Positions 49,109 to 59,244 of a stretch of 64,000 nucleotides of DNA are shown piece by piece (positions within the stretch are counted from its first letter, which is position 1; every line of letters starts with the position of its first letter). The notes below the pieces were generated by a model. It did no database searches. It saw only the letters and a list, made by a program, of their open reading frames with translations, and was not told the origin of the DNA. Origin of the DNA: an uncultured Acidobacteriia bacterium (lineage in GTDB: Bacteria; Acidobacteriota; Terriglobia; Bryobacterales; Bryobacteraceae). A program made the translations under genes and the position numbers. Location: NCBI GenBank assembly GCA_903900705.1, contig CAIUOG010000055.1, forward strand, positions 1 to 64,000, given 5' to 3'.

Positions 49109-49513
49109 CTATTTCTTCTTCTTCGCTTTACGCTCCGCCTGCGCCGCGGCGTTGGCGGCCACCGCCGCGCGAATGAGTTGCTGAAAGGCCGCTTCGTCGA
49201 GCTTCCCGCCCTGGCGGATGTCGATCGCGCGGCGCACATTCCCTTCGAGGCTCGAATTGAACAGCTTGTCTGGATCGTCGAGCGATGCCCCGCGATGGAA
49301 CGTGAGCTTCACCACCTGTTTATAAGTTTCACCGGTGCAAATGCCGCCGTCGTGTTCCCAGACGGGTGTCCCCATCCACTTCCATTCCTCCCGCACATCG
49401 GGGACGGCCTGGTGGATCAGCTTCCGGACGTAGGCGAGGGTCTCGCCCCGCCAGTCTGCCAGATCCGCAATTCGCTGCGTGATTTTTTCCGTGGCTTCCG
49501 TGGGCGGTTTCAT
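49109..49513 (-). CDS. DUF1801-type protein
   Basis: VRKLIHQAVPDVREEWKWMGTPVWEHDGGICTGETYKQVVKLTFHRGASLDDP. Confidence 0.8.
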   Translation of the reverse strand: MKPPTEATEKITQRIADLADWRGETLAYVRKLIHQAVPDVREEWKWMGTPVWEHDGGICTGETYKQVVKLTFHRGASLDDPDKLFNSSLEGNVRRAIDIRQGGKLDEAAFQQLIRAAVAANAAAQAERKAKKKK

Positions 49514-49915
49514 TCAATCAATTCTCTCCAGGACGTTTTCCAGGGAGCTGATAAACCGCGGCCAGCCAGCCTGCGCGCCCTGGTAGAAGTGCGGCTGATC
49601 CGGAGAGAAGCCCGTGTGTTCCATGCGGAGATGGGTTCCGGAACCGGTGGGAGTCAGCGTCCATATCACGGTACTTTTCAGTCCGAATCCACCCCACGAA
49701 TAGGCCAAAGTTTTATGCGGTTCGACAGTCACAACCTGACATTCCACTCCGCCCCAGTCGGCTCGGAAATGAAACGCGTGCCCCACCTCCGGCAGGAAGT
49801 CATTCTTCATCAGCCACGCCCCGATGAGATGGGGCTGGGTGAGCGCGCGCCAGATCTTTTCGGGAGCGTAAGGAAACTCGCGTTCCACGACGACAGACAG
49901 GGATTCAGCAGACAT
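49514..49915 (-). CDS. SRPBCC/AHSA1-family protein
   Basis: VEREFPYAPEKIWRALTQPHLIGAWLMKNDF...GAQAGWPRFISSLENVL. Confidence 0.9.
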   Translation of the reverse strand: MSAESLSVVVEREFPYAPEKIWRALTQPHLIGAWLMKNDFLPEVGHAFHFRADWGGVECQVVTVEPHKTLAYSWGGFGLKSTVIWTLTPTGSGTHLRMEHTGFSPDQPHFYQGAQAGWPRFISSLENVLERID

Positions 49916-49918
49916 GGT

Positions 49919-50242
49919 TTATTGATCCATCCTTTTCAGCAGGTCTTCCAACTGGTCAAGTTTTCCGTGCCAGAAGCGGCTGTAGAACTGAAGCCAGTCG
50001 AGCAGCGGAACCAACGCGCGCGGACGAGCGCTGTAATGCGTCTCGCGTCCGGCGGGGCGGGCATCCACCAGACCTGCCTCCCGCAGGATGCCGAGATGCT
50101 TGGACACGGCGGGCTGTGACACACCCGAATGTTCGGTCAGCATCCGAACGGTCTGCGACCCTTCCCGGCTCAGCCGCTCGAAAAGCGCGCGGCGGGTAGG
50201 ATCGGCAAGCGATTTGAAGAGTGCGTCCGGGGCGGCTTGCAT
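49919..50242 (-). CDS. ArsR-family HTH regulator
   Basis: KSLADPTRRALFERLSREGSQTVRMLTEHSGVSQPAVSKHLGILREAGLV. Confidence 0.93.
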   Translation of the reverse strand: MQAAPDALFKSLADPTRRALFERLSREGSQTVRMLTEHSGVSQPAVSKHLGILREAGLVDARPAGRETHYSARPRALVPLLDWLQFYSRFWHGKLDQLEDLLKRMDQ

Positions 50243-50298
50243 GGAGAACAGATAACTCGTTGGCTATGCATAAACCATAACCGGATGGTGATTAGTTG

Positions 50299-51222
50299 TC
50301 AACTCAGCCGGTAGCAGTTTTTCGCATTCCCGGCAAAGAATTTCGCGGAAGAGTCCGGCCCTTTTTCGGTGACGTAGGAATGAACGATGCGGAACACGAC
50401 CGCGTAGGGCGCGATTCGGTCGCTCACCGGCCAGTTGCTGCCGTACATCACGCGGTCTTCCCCAAACAGATCCCATAATTCGTCCAGCGTTTGCCGGTAA
50501 GCGGCCGGATTCACGACAGGCTTGCCTTCCACCTGCCGCACCACGCCCGACACTTTGCTGTAGACCTGCGGCACCTTCGCCAGATCGCGCATGGCCGCAC
50601 GGGTATCCTCGGTTTTTTGCCAGCCGCCGGGCAGGTCCGCCATGTGGTCGATGGCGATCCGCAACCCGGGCAACCGATGGCTCAGTTGCGCGAGAGCCGC
50701 CACCATCGGGAAGTTCCCGATGGCATCGATCATCAGTCCGCGGTCCTCCATCCGACGAAGGTCGTCCACAAACGCGGGTTGCCGCACGCCCGCCACCAAA
50801 GCCGCCTCATTGAGCCGGATGCCCCGGAAAAGCGGGTTCGACGCAAACCGCGCGAGGTGCCCGGCAAACGCCTTCGTTCCGGGCTCCAGATGCCCGACGA
50901 AGCCGGCAATTACCGGATGATTCCGGGCCAGATCGAGAATCCACTGATTGTCTTCGAGCAGCGGACTGGCCTCCACGACTACCGCCGCGGTGACGCCGGA
51001 CGACCGCGTGACTTCGAGGAATCCTGGAGGCATGGTGGGCTGATACAAAACGGGGTCGCTTTTCGGAGGCCACGGCACACCCTGTGGACGAGTGGGGTCG
51101 TAAAGGTGAATGTGCGTGTCGATCATGGGAACCGGCGCGGCCCCGGAACAGGGGAGAACGCCCAGAACAGGCGCGGTCAGCATGGCGCCGCAAAAGCCGC
51201 GTCGGGTGAGAGGTCCGGTCAC
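50299..51222 (-). CDS. Amidohydrolase-2 family protein (TIM-barrel hydrolase, Tat-like leader)
   Basis: IDTHIHLYDPTRPQGVPWP, AIDHMADLPGG, RVMYGSNWPV. Confidence 0.9.
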   Translation of the reverse strand: MTGPLTRRGFCGAMLTAPVLGVLPCSGAAPVPMIDTHIHLYDPTRPQGVPWPPKSDPVLYQPTMPPGFLEVTRSSGVTAAVVVEASPLLEDNQWILDLARNHPVIAGFVGHLEPGTKAFAGHLARFASNPLFRGIRLNEAALVAGVRQPAFVDDLRRMEDRGLMIDAIGNFPMVAALAQLSHRLPGLRIAIDHMADLPGGWQKTEDTRAAMRDLAKVPQVYSKVSGVVRQVEGKPVVNPAAYRQTLDELWDLFGEDRVMYGSNWPVSDRIAPYAVVFRIVHSYVTEKGPDSSAKFFAGNAKNCYRLS

Positions 51223-51407
51223 AGTGGGATTATAGCCCTCGCGGAAGCCGAATGATTTACCAGAGTTAATACCGCACCCCTAACCTGAGTCATCATTCAG
51301 GAAATCCCGGGTAATAACCTTGGTAAACCAACCCTCCAAGTTAACCAAAGATGTATTGAATCCTCCTTATATGCACTCTACGATTCAATTACGAGTCGGA
51401 GACGAAA

Positions 51408-52382
51408 ATGAACCTGCAAAACGAGAGATTCTTCATTACCGGAGCTACCGGATTCGTCGGTTCGTGTCTCGCCCGCAAGCTCGTGGAGATCGGCTGCGAA
51501 GTCCATATCCTGATTCGGGCCCAGGCAAAAAGATGGCGGCTGCAGGGAATTGAGGAAAAGCTCCATATCCATATCGGCGACATGAATAACGCCGAGCAAC
51601 TCCGCGACCTTGTCAGCGACATTCAGCCCACCGTCATTTACCACCTGGCCGTGCACGGCGCTTACCCGACCCAGAATGACGCCGATCAGATCATTCTCAC
51701 CGATGTCTTCGGCACGTGGAACCTGCTCAAAGCCTGTTCCGAGGTGGACTACAAGGTCTTCATCAACACCGGCAGTTCTTCCGAATACGGCGCCAAACAG
51801 CAGGCGATGCGCGAGAGCGACCTGCTGGAACCGAACAGTTACTACGCGGTCGCCAAATCCGCGCAGTCCCTGGTTTGCCAGCACATGGCGCGCGCCGACC
51901 GCCGGCCGATCAATACCTTCCGCCTGTTCAGCGTCTACGGCCCTTACGAAGAGCCCACGCGACTGGTGCCTACGCTGATCCGCCGCTGCCTCGAAGGCCG
52001 TTCGCTCGACATGGTTTCGCCGGACACGGCCCGAGACTTCATTCATGTGGATGACGTGGTCGCCGCCTATCTGCAGGTGGGCCAGCTCAATCTGCAGTGC
52101 GGCGAGGTCTTTAATATCGGCACGGGTGTGCAGACGACCATGCGTGAAATCGTGCGCGCCGCCATGAACTCCACGCATCGCACTGTGAAGGTCGCCTGGG
52201 GCACCATGCCCGCCCGCACGTGGGATTCCGATATCTGGCTCGCCGACATCACCAAGGTGCGCCGGGTGCTGAAGTGGTCGCCCAAAATCTCCCTTCCGGA
52301 AGGGATCGAGAAGACCACCGCCTGGTTCCGCGAATATGACGCCGCGCAGAGTGAGGCCGCGGCACAGGCGGTCTGCGCATGA
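51408..52382 (+). CDS. NAD-dependent epimerase/dehydratase
   Basis: FFITGATGFVGSCLARKLVE; YYAVAKSAQ YxxxK; VDDVVAAYL. Confidence 0.93.
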   Translation: MNLQNERFFITGATGFVGSCLARKLVEIGCEVHILIRAQAKRWRLQGIEEKLHIHIGDMNNAEQLRDLVSDIQPTVIYHLAVHGAYPTQNDADQIILTDVFGTWNLLKACSEVDYKVFINTGSSSEYGAKQQAMRESDLLEPNSYYAVAKSAQSLVCQHMARADRRPINTFRLFSVYGPYEEPTRLVPTLIRRCLEGRSLDMVSPDTARDFIHVDDVVAAYLQVGQLNLQCGEVFNIGTGVQTTMREIVRAAMNSTHRTVKVAWGTMPARTWDSDIWLADITKVRRVLKWSPKISLPEGIEKTTAWFREYDAAQSEAAAQAVCA

Positions 52383-53296
52383 TCACCACCACCTGCGCGG
52401 TCTGCGAAACAGACGCGGCGGACCAGGAAGTTTACGCGGACACTCTCCCGCATGACGCCGCCACCAGTGCCCGATTCTCCGCGCGCAGGACACCGGACCG
52501 AGTCCATTACCGCATGGTCCGCTGTGGCAATTGCGGCCTTCTGCGCTCCAACCCCATCCTTTCCGATGAGGAACTCGCCAGCCTTTACCGCGAAAGTACG
52601 CTGACCTACGAAGACGAAGCCACCTTCGCCCGCCGCACGTACGGCAACTATCTGCGGCAGTGCATTTCCTCCCTGCCGGCCGGCATTGAACCTCGCCAGG
52701 CCCGACTGCTCGAAATCGGCTGCGGCAATGGCTTCTTTCTCGATCAGGCTCTGCAGAGCGGCTTTGGGGACGTGGCCGGTGTGGAACCCAGTCTCGACGC
52801 GGTGGCTCTCGCGCCCGATTCAGTGCGCCATAAGATTGTCACGGACATCTTTCGCGACGGGCTTTTCCCGGCAAACCATTTCGACATCGTCTGCGCCTTC
52901 CAGGTCTTCGACCACCTCGCGCATCCGAATGAAGTGCTGCAAAGCTGCCGCAAGGTGCTGAAACCCGGCGGACTCGCGCTGTTCATCAATCACGACGTGG
53001 GCGCGTGGACCAATCGGATGCTGGGCTCCCGCAGCCCGGTCATTGACATCGAACATATCTATCTCTTCGACACCTCCACCATGGCGAAGATCTTCCGCAA
53101 GAACGGCTTCGAGGTTCTGAACGTATTCCCGGTGGAAAACTCCTACCCGTTGTATTACTGGGCGAAAATGGCGCCGCTGCCCAAAAACTGGAAGGAAAAG
53201 ATGATCCCCGCCCTCAAGAAGACCAGCCTGGGGCGCGTGGAATTGGCCTGGAAGGCCGGCAATCTGGGTCTGGTGGCGCGAATCGGAGGGGCTTAA
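52379..53296 (+). CDS. Class I SAM methyltransferase with N-terminal Cys pairs
   Basis: CAVCETD...RCGNCGLL; LEIGCGNGFFLDQAL; 4-nt overlap with epimerase. Confidence 0.9.
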   Translation: MITTTCAVCETDAADQEVYADTLPHDAATSARFSARRTPDRVHYRMVRCGNCGLLRSNPILSDEELASLYRESTLTYEDEATFARRTYGNYLRQCISSLPAGIEPRQARLLEIGCGNGFFLDQALQSGFGDVAGVEPSLDAVALAPDSVRHKIVTDIFRDGLFPANHFDIVCAFQVFDHLAHPNEVLQSCRKVLKPGGLALFINHDVGAWTNRMLGSRSPVIDIEHIYLFDTSTMAKIFRKNGFEVLNVFPVENSYPLYYWAKMAPLPKNWKEKMIPALKKTSLGRVELAWKAGNLGLVARIGGA

Positions 53297-54121
53297 ATGA
53301 CTCTGGAAGCGATTGCACGTTCCGTCCGCTCGAAGGTGGTCCGGATGGCCCACTTCGGCAAAACCCCGCACGTCGGCTCGGCGCTCTCCTGCGTTGACCT
53401 TCTGGTGGGGCTCTACTTCGACCGTCTCAATGTGGATCCGGAGCAGCCGGCGCATCCCCGGCGTGACCGCTTCATCCTCAGCAAAGGGCACGGCTGCATG
53501 GCGCTCTACGCCACGCTCGCCGAACGCGGGTTCTTCCCGGAAGCGGTGCTGGAGGAATATGCGCGCGACGGCGGACGTCTTGCCGAACACCCGGGGCCAC
53601 ACTGTGTGCCGGGCGTCGAGCTGGCCACCGGCTCGCTGGGCCACGGCCTGTCAGTCGGAGCGGGACTCGCGCTTGCGGCAAAGATCAGTGGACAGGACTA
53701 TCGGACTTTTGTCCTGCTGAGCGACGGCGAATGCGAAGAAGGCAGCATCTGGGAAGCCGCCCTGTTTGCACCCGCCCGCAATCTGGACAATCTGACGGTC
53801 ATCATCGACTACAACAAGTGGTCAGCCATGGACCGTACCCATCAGAGGCTCGCCCCGCTCGGCAGAAAGTGGGAGGCCTTCGGCTGGGACACCATTGAAA
53901 TCGACGGGCACGACATGACGTCGGTCACAGGCGCGCTGGCGTTATCGGGAAACCCCACGGCGATCATTGCCCATACCGTCAAGGGCAAGGGAGTGTCGTT
54001 CATGGAAGATGATCTTGAATGGCATTACCGTCCGCCCACGAAGGCGGACCTCGAACGGGCACTCGCCGAAATCGGGGCGGCGGAAGCAAAGCGGGAAATC
54101 AAAGTGGAGGTGATGGCATGA
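53297..54121 (+). CDS. Transketolase N-terminal subunit
   Basis: HVGSALSCVDLLVGLYFDRLN, SKGHGCMALYATL, GSLGHGLSVGAGLALA, SDGECEEGSIWEAALFA. Confidence 0.94.
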   Translation: MTLEAIARSVRSKVVRMAHFGKTPHVGSALSCVDLLVGLYFDRLNVDPEQPAHPRRDRFILSKGHGCMALYATLAERGFFPEAVLEEYARDGGRLAEHPGPHCVPGVELATGSLGHGLSVGAGLALAAKISGQDYRTFVLLSDGECEEGSIWEAALFAPARNLDNLTVIIDYNKWSAMDRTHQRLAPLGRKWEAFGWDTIEIDGHDMTSVTGALALSGNPTAIIAHTVKGKGVSFMEDDLEWHYRPPTKADLERALAEIGAAEAKREIKVEVMA

Positions 54122-55047
54122 GAAACGCCTTCATTCGCGGCCTTACCGCGCTCGCAGCGAAAGACCCGTCGGTGGTCTTCCTCACCGCCGACCTCGGCTT
54201 CAAACTGTTTGACGATTTCGCTGCCCGCTTTCCAGGCCGTTTCATGAATGTCGGCGTGGCGGAAGCGAACATGATCGGCGTCGCGGCCGGGCTTGCGCTC
54301 GGTGGCTACCGGCCGTTCGTTTACTCCATCGTCCCCTTCGCCACGCTGCGCTGTTTCGAACAGATCCGCAATGATGTCTGTTACAACAAGGTGCCCGTGA
54401 CGGTGGTGGGCGTCGGCGGTGGTTTCGCGTATGGCCCCAACGGCCCCACGCACCACGCCACCGAAGACATCGCGGTGATGCGCAGCCTGCCGAACCTGAC
54501 CGTGGTGTGCCCCGGTGACCCTGTGGAAGCGGAACTGGCCGTCATGGCTATCGGCGAACAGCAGGGACCAACCTATCTGCGACTGGGCCGCGCGGGTGAT
54601 CCCGTGGTCCACACCACGAAGCCGGACTTCTGTCTGGGCAAGGCCATCACGTTGCAGCGCGGCTCGGATTGTTCTTTGATCTCCACGGGGGGCATGTTGC
54701 CGGTCGCAATGGAAGCCGCGGAATTGCTGAGAGGCGAGATCAGTTGCCAGGTCGTCAGCATGCATACGGTCAAGCCACTCGACGGCATCGCCCTCCGGGA
54801 CTGCTGCCGCGAAACGCAGGCCATCTTTACGCTCGAAGAACACAGCCTTACCGGGGGCTTCGGCTCCGCGGTCGGCGAATGGCTTGCTGGTCACAGGATG
54901 CAGACGCCGCTGCACAGCTTCGGCTCACGCGACAGTTTTCTTCACGTAAGCGGCAGCCAGGACTATCTGCGCGAGGCGTCGGGCATCTCCGCCCGACAGA
55001 TCGCGCAAACCATTCGTCTCCGGATGAGCGAGACGGCACTGGCCTGA
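54118..55047 (+). CDS. Transketolase C-terminal subunit
   Basis: VGVAEANMIGVAAGLALGGYRPFVYSIVPF; GPNGPTHHATEDIAVMRSLPNL. Confidence 0.94.
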   Translation: MRNAFIRGLTALAAKDPSVVFLTADLGFKLFDDFAARFPGRFMNVGVAEANMIGVAAGLALGGYRPFVYSIVPFATLRCFEQIRNDVCYNKVPVTVVGVGGGFAYGPNGPTHHATEDIAVMRSLPNLTVVCPGDPVEAELAVMAIGEQQGPTYLRLGRAGDPVVHTTKPDFCLGKAITLQRGSDCSLISTGGMLPVAMEAAELLRGEISCQVVSMHTVKPLDGIALRDCCRETQAIFTLEEHSLTGGFGSAVGEWLAGHRMQTPLHSFGSRDSFLHVSGSQDYLREASGISARQIAQTIRLRMSETALA

Positions 55048-55049
55048 CT

Positions 55050-56075
55050 ATGTTGACCAACCGAATGATTTCAGTGGTGGTGGCCTGTTACCGGGACGCG
55101 GGCAGCGTTCAGGAAATGTACCGTCGTCTCCGGCTGATGCTTGACCAGACGACACCGCGCTGGGAAATCATCTACGTAAATGACAACAGCCCGGACAATG
55201 CCGACGAAGTGCTCACCGAGTTGGCGCGGCTCGATTCCCGGGTAACCGTGATCACCCACAGCCGCAACTTCGGCTCTCAGATGGCCTTCACGAGCGGCAT
55301 GAAAAAGGCCCGGGGAGAAGGGGTCGTCCTCATGGACGGCGACCTGCAGGATCCCCCGGAGGTGATCCCGGACCTGGTCCGAAAATGGGAAACCGGATTC
55401 GAAGTCGTTTACGGAGTCCGCGAGCGACGCAGGGAAAGCCGGCCCATGGAAGCGGCCCGCAAGATGTTTTACCGGATCTACCGCCGCATGTCGTACCTTG
55501 ACATGCCACTCGACGCCGGCGACTTCTCCATCATGAGCCGCTGCGTGGTGGATGCCCTGCTGCTGCTGCCCGAGCGGGATCGGTTTCTGCGCGGCCTGCG
55601 CGCCTGGGTGGGATACAGGCAGACCGGAGTGCCGTATGTGCGCCCGGAACGCTTCTCCGGCGAATCCACCAACTCGTTCAGCGATAACATTCGCTGGGCG
55701 AAGCGTGGCATCCTTTCGTTCTCCTACAGGCCGCTCGAAATGGTTTCCATCCTTGCGTTCATGGTGACGGTGCTGGCCGGCATCGCCATCCTGGGCTATT
55801 TCCTCGCCTGGTTCCTGATTCCCAATGCGCCGCGTGGTTTCATGACGCTGCTGGTGGCCGTGCTGTTTCTTGGGGCCGTACAACTGCTCAGCCTCAGCGT
55901 GATCGCCGAGTATCTTGGTAAGATCTTCGAGGAAGTGAAACAGCGTCCCCCGTTTATCGTGAAGAAGATCCTCAACGATCATTCGCAGGTTGATCGTTCG
56001 CTGGAAGCGATGGAACCGGTTCCGGTTAACCGGAATCCGGTGCGGGAAGCCATTTTCGCTGCCCTCGAAAGGTGA
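55050..56075 (+). CDS. GT2-family glycosyltransferase (DPM/ArnC-like) with C-terminal TM helices
   Basis: SVVVACYRDAGSVQEMYRRL, YVNDNSPDNADEVL, VVLMDGDLQDPPEVIPDLV. Confidence 0.93.
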   Translation: MLTNRMISVVVACYRDAGSVQEMYRRLRLMLDQTTPRWEIIYVNDNSPDNADEVLTELARLDSRVTVITHSRNFGSQMAFTSGMKKARGEGVVLMDGDLQDPPEVIPDLVRKWETGFEVVYGVRERRRESRPMEAARKMFYRIYRRMSYLDMPLDAGDFSIMSRCVVDALLLLPERDRFLRGLRAWVGYRQTGVPYVRPERFSGESTNSFSDNIRWAKRGILSFSYRPLEMVSILAFMVTVLAGIAILGYFLAWFLIPNAPRGFMTLLVAVLFLGAVQLLSLSVIAEYLGKIFEEVKQRPPFIVKKILNDHSQVDRSLEAMEPVPVNRNPVREAIFAALER

Positions 56076-57493
56076 TACCCGCCGTCGGATTCCTCACGGC
56101 GCTGTTCATCGCGCTCGTCGCTGGTCCTCTCGGTCGCCGGCTTTGGTTCGACGAGTTGTTCACGTTCTATATCGCGCAGGCCCCCAGCCTTGCCCGGCTG
56201 TTTGACGGCATCGCTCATGTTGACCTGAACCCGCCCCTGATTTATCTGCTGGTACGGCTGTTTCACCGCCTCGCGGGGACCTCCGAACTGATTACCAGGC
56301 TCCCCGCCGCGATCGGTTTCTACCTCGGCAGCATCGGAGTCCTCGTCTTTCTTCGTCGCCGGATCGGGGTGTTGTGGGGCACTGCGGCTGTCCTGCTGTT
56401 CTGGACCACCCCGTATTTCCGGCTCGCTACCCAGGCCCGCCCGTACGGACTGTTGTTCGGCTTCTTCGCCTTTTCCCTGGTCTCGTATGATCGCCGGTCG
56501 GTGAAAGGCCTTGCCATCGGCAACGCCGGCATGATGCTGAGCCACGTTTTCGCGCCCCTGTCGATCGCCGCGTTTGGCGCCGCGGAACTGTTCCGCACCA
56601 TGAAAACGCGCCGGATCGACTGGCGCGTCTGGGGTTCTCTGATACTGCCTCTTTTGATCAGTCTGGCCTATATCCCGGCAACCCGGAACTTTCAGAAGTT
56701 CTACTTTCCGGCTGCGTTTCAGGCCTCCGGCGACCAGATACTGCACTACTACGTCCGGCTGTTATTCCTGTACATGTATCCGGCCGGATTCCTTGGCATC
56801 GGCCTGGCTCTGGTGGCGCTGCCGTTCACAAAGTTCGTCCGTCGCGGGCTTCCCGGAGGCGGGGCCGCTATCCTCTGGTCTGTCGCGCTCCTGGTCACAC
56901 CGGTGGCGCTCAACCTCGTCCTGATGCGCTCCGGCGGAGCGTTCTGGGAGCGTTATTGCATGACTTCGGCCCTGGCTTTTTACCTCCTGGTAACTATAGG
57001 CCTTGGCTGGGTGACCGGCTTTCGGAAGAGTTCCGGCCTCGCCGCCTGTTTCGCCTTCGCGGCAGTGGCACTCGCGACCCCGTTCCCACCGGATAGCCAG
57101 TTGCCCGAGCCAAAAGCCCTGGAAGCGCTGCCCGGAGACCTGCCCATCGTCTCCGCCAGCGGCCTCAGCTTTCTGGAGATGGACCACTATCTGGGGAGCA
57201 GCCTGTTGTCCCGCGTGTACTATTTGGTCGACCGCCCGTCCGCCATCGCGTATGCGCACGCCACGATCTTTGAGAATCTGCCCACGGTTGCCCAGGACTT
57301 CCCGGTCCGCGCCCATGTGGAGGACTACCACAGCTTCGCAGCGGCCCACCGCCGCTTCCTCGTCATCGACCGGCCCGACTATATGGAAGACTGGCTCCTG
57401 CGCAAACTCTGCGATGACGGCGCCAGTATCCGACTGCGGTCCACGTTGCCGGGTCCGGAACGTGAGTTCCTGCTTTACGAGGTGAGCTTCTGA
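56072..57493 (+). CDS. Multi-TM glycosyltransferase-like protein (GT39/PMT-type)
   Basis: GTG start, 4-nt overlap; LWFDELFTFYIAQAPSLARLFDGIAHVDLNPPLIYLLVRLFHRLAG. Confidence 0.85.
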   Translation: MIPAVGFLTALFIALVAGPLGRRLWFDELFTFYIAQAPSLARLFDGIAHVDLNPPLIYLLVRLFHRLAGTSELITRLPAAIGFYLGSIGVLVFLRRRIGVLWGTAAVLLFWTTPYFRLATQARPYGLLFGFFAFSLVSYDRRSVKGLAIGNAGMMLSHVFAPLSIAAFGAAELFRTMKTRRIDWRVWGSLILPLLISLAYIPATRNFQKFYFPAAFQASGDQILHYYVRLLFLYMYPAGFLGIGLALVALPFTKFVRRGLPGGGAAILWSVALLVTPVALNLVLMRSGGAFWERYCMTSALAFYLLVTIGLGWVTGFRKSSGLAACFAFAAVALATPFPPDSQLPEPKALEALPGDLPIVSASGLSFLEMDHYLGSSLLSRVYYLVDRPSAIAYAHATIFENLPTVAQDFPVRAHVEDYHSFAAAHRRFLVIDRPDYMEDWLLRKLCDDGASIRLRSTLPGPEREFLLYEVSF

Positions 57494-59244
57494 TGCTGGC
57501 CATCATCAAGGCCATCGCGCTCGCTGGCTATGGCGGCTTTGGACTCTTTCTGGTCTGGATGGCCGCTACCCGACGAACGCCGCGGCTCCCGATCTCCGGC
57601 AAGATCCCTGGCCTTTTCTTCGGCCTGCTAACCGGCCTGATGCTGGTCCGCTTCGGCGTCAATAGCCCGCTTTACCTTGCAGGGGTAGCCAGCGCGACCG
57701 TGCTCTCCGCCATTTGGAACCGGCGGCAGGTGGTGTTTGCCGCTGGTGTTGCCACCCTCTCGCTGTCGCTCGCCTGGTGGCTCCAGCCCGAACAACAACC
57801 GCAGGGCTGGTGGCGACTGGCCCTCTTCATTCCGGCTACCGCGGCCATGCTGTTGGGCCTCAATCGTCCGGGGCGGGCCACGCGATGGGCGTATCTCGTG
57901 TTCGCTCTGGCGGGCATCACGCTGCTGACGGACTTCGCGGCTTTTGCGCCCGGCAGCCAGGCACTCGCATTCCTGGCGCATCACCAGGGCGCCTACATCG
58001 GTTCGGCACTCCACGTCCTTGCCGGGCTGGTTCCCTTTTATGACGTTCCGTTGCAGTATGGCCTGGGCCCCGCCCTCACCGTCGCGGCAGCCTGCAAGGT
58101 TGCGGGTTGCTGGAACGGCGTCGCCCTCCTCACGACGGCGGCCACGGTCCTGATGGGGTTGCTGATTCTCCGGATGGCAGCGGACGGGAAGCCCACCCTC
58201 GCCGCGACCGTCGCGGTCTTCGTCGCTGTCTTCCTCTGGCCCGGCTTCCCGGATCTGGGCACCATCACGGCAGCCACGCCCAGCGTGGGCGGCATGCGAT
58301 ACCTGCCGGTTACGCTGGTGGCGTATCTGTTGTTCGCGGGGTGGTTCCGCCTGGCCATAGTGGCGATGATCCCGGCGGTTCTCTGGTCGCCCGAGGTGGC
58401 ATTCATGACCATTGCGGTCTTCGGAGTCCATGAGACCGCGCGTCTGGGGCTCCTCCAATCCGCGGCGAAAACCTTCGTGATCGTGGCTGGAAGTTTCACC
58501 GCGCTCCTGCTGGTTCATCACCTGATTTACGGCGTCTGGATGCAGCCGGATGTAGTGATCGAATATATCCTGCATGTGCCGGGACCGCTGCCGATCGACC
58601 CACTGAGCGATTTCCTCTTCCTGGCCGCGGCGATGGCGCTTGCCGGGTGGACAGTCCTGCGGGAACAAGGGGACCGCCGCGCGCTGATCGTCGCCACCCT
58701 GCTGTTCGCCGCTTCGAGTTATTACCTGGGTCGAAGCCACCCGAACAACATCTGCAACCTGATGCCGTTCGTGGTGCTGGTGGCCCTGCGCGCCCGGCCA
58801 TCCCCGCTGGTCCGTCTGGGCATCGCGACTTCGATAGCCGCCATCACGCTCTCGTACTGGACGTATGTACCTTTTGGGATCGACCGCGCCGACCCGGTGG
58901 AGGTCCGAATCGCGAAGCTGGACCCGGGCATGAACGAGATCCGGAGCCACATCGCGAACCCGGACCGGCTGGGCATAGCAGATATCGGGCAGTCGCTCAA
59001 CCGACACCCCGATGAGAGCCTGGTCTGGACGCCGATGGATCCCTATTCGCTTTGGAGCTTCGTCCCTTCTGAGCGTCGGCGGCTCTACATTCGCCGCTCC
59101 GCCCAGCGACTGCGCCGGAGTGGCTGGGTGATTCTGCAGGGGGATGCGGCCAAACTGCTCAGCGAGTTCGAGGCTGGCTACAACGTTGCGGAACTGAGCA
59201 GGACGGGCGAGTACACGGTGGCGAAACTGATCCCTAAACCCTGA
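57493..59244 (+). CDS. Multi-TM protein of unknown function
   Basis: Overlaps previous stop by 1 nt; many TM segments, soluble C-terminus. Confidence 0.8.
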   Translation: MLAIIKAIALAGYGGFGLFLVWMAATRRTPRLPISGKIPGLFFGLLTGLMLVRFGVNSPLYLAGVASATVLSAIWNRRQVVFAAGVATLSLSLAWWLQPEQQPQGWWRLALFIPATAAMLLGLNRPGRATRWAYLVFALAGITLLTDFAAFAPGSQALAFLAHHQGAYIGSALHVLAGLVPFYDVPLQYGLGPALTVAAACKVAGCWNGVALLTTAATVLMGLLILRMAADGKPTLAATVAVFVAVFLWPGFPDLGTITAATPSVGGMRYLPVTLVAYLLFAGWFRLAIVAMIPAVLWSPEVAFMTIAVFGVHETARLGLLQSAAKTFVIVAGSFTALLLVHHLIYGVWMQPDVVIEYILHVPGPLPIDPLSDFLFLAAAMALAGWTVLREQGDRRALIVATLLFAASSYYLGRSHPNNICNLMPFVVLVALRARPSPLVRLGIATSIAAITLSYWTYVPFGIDRADPVEVRIAKLDPGMNEIRSHIANPDRLGIADIGQSLNRHPDESLVWTPMDPYSLWSFVPSERRRLYIRRSAQRLRRSGWVILQGDAAKLLSEFEAGYNVAELSRTGEYTVAKLIPKP

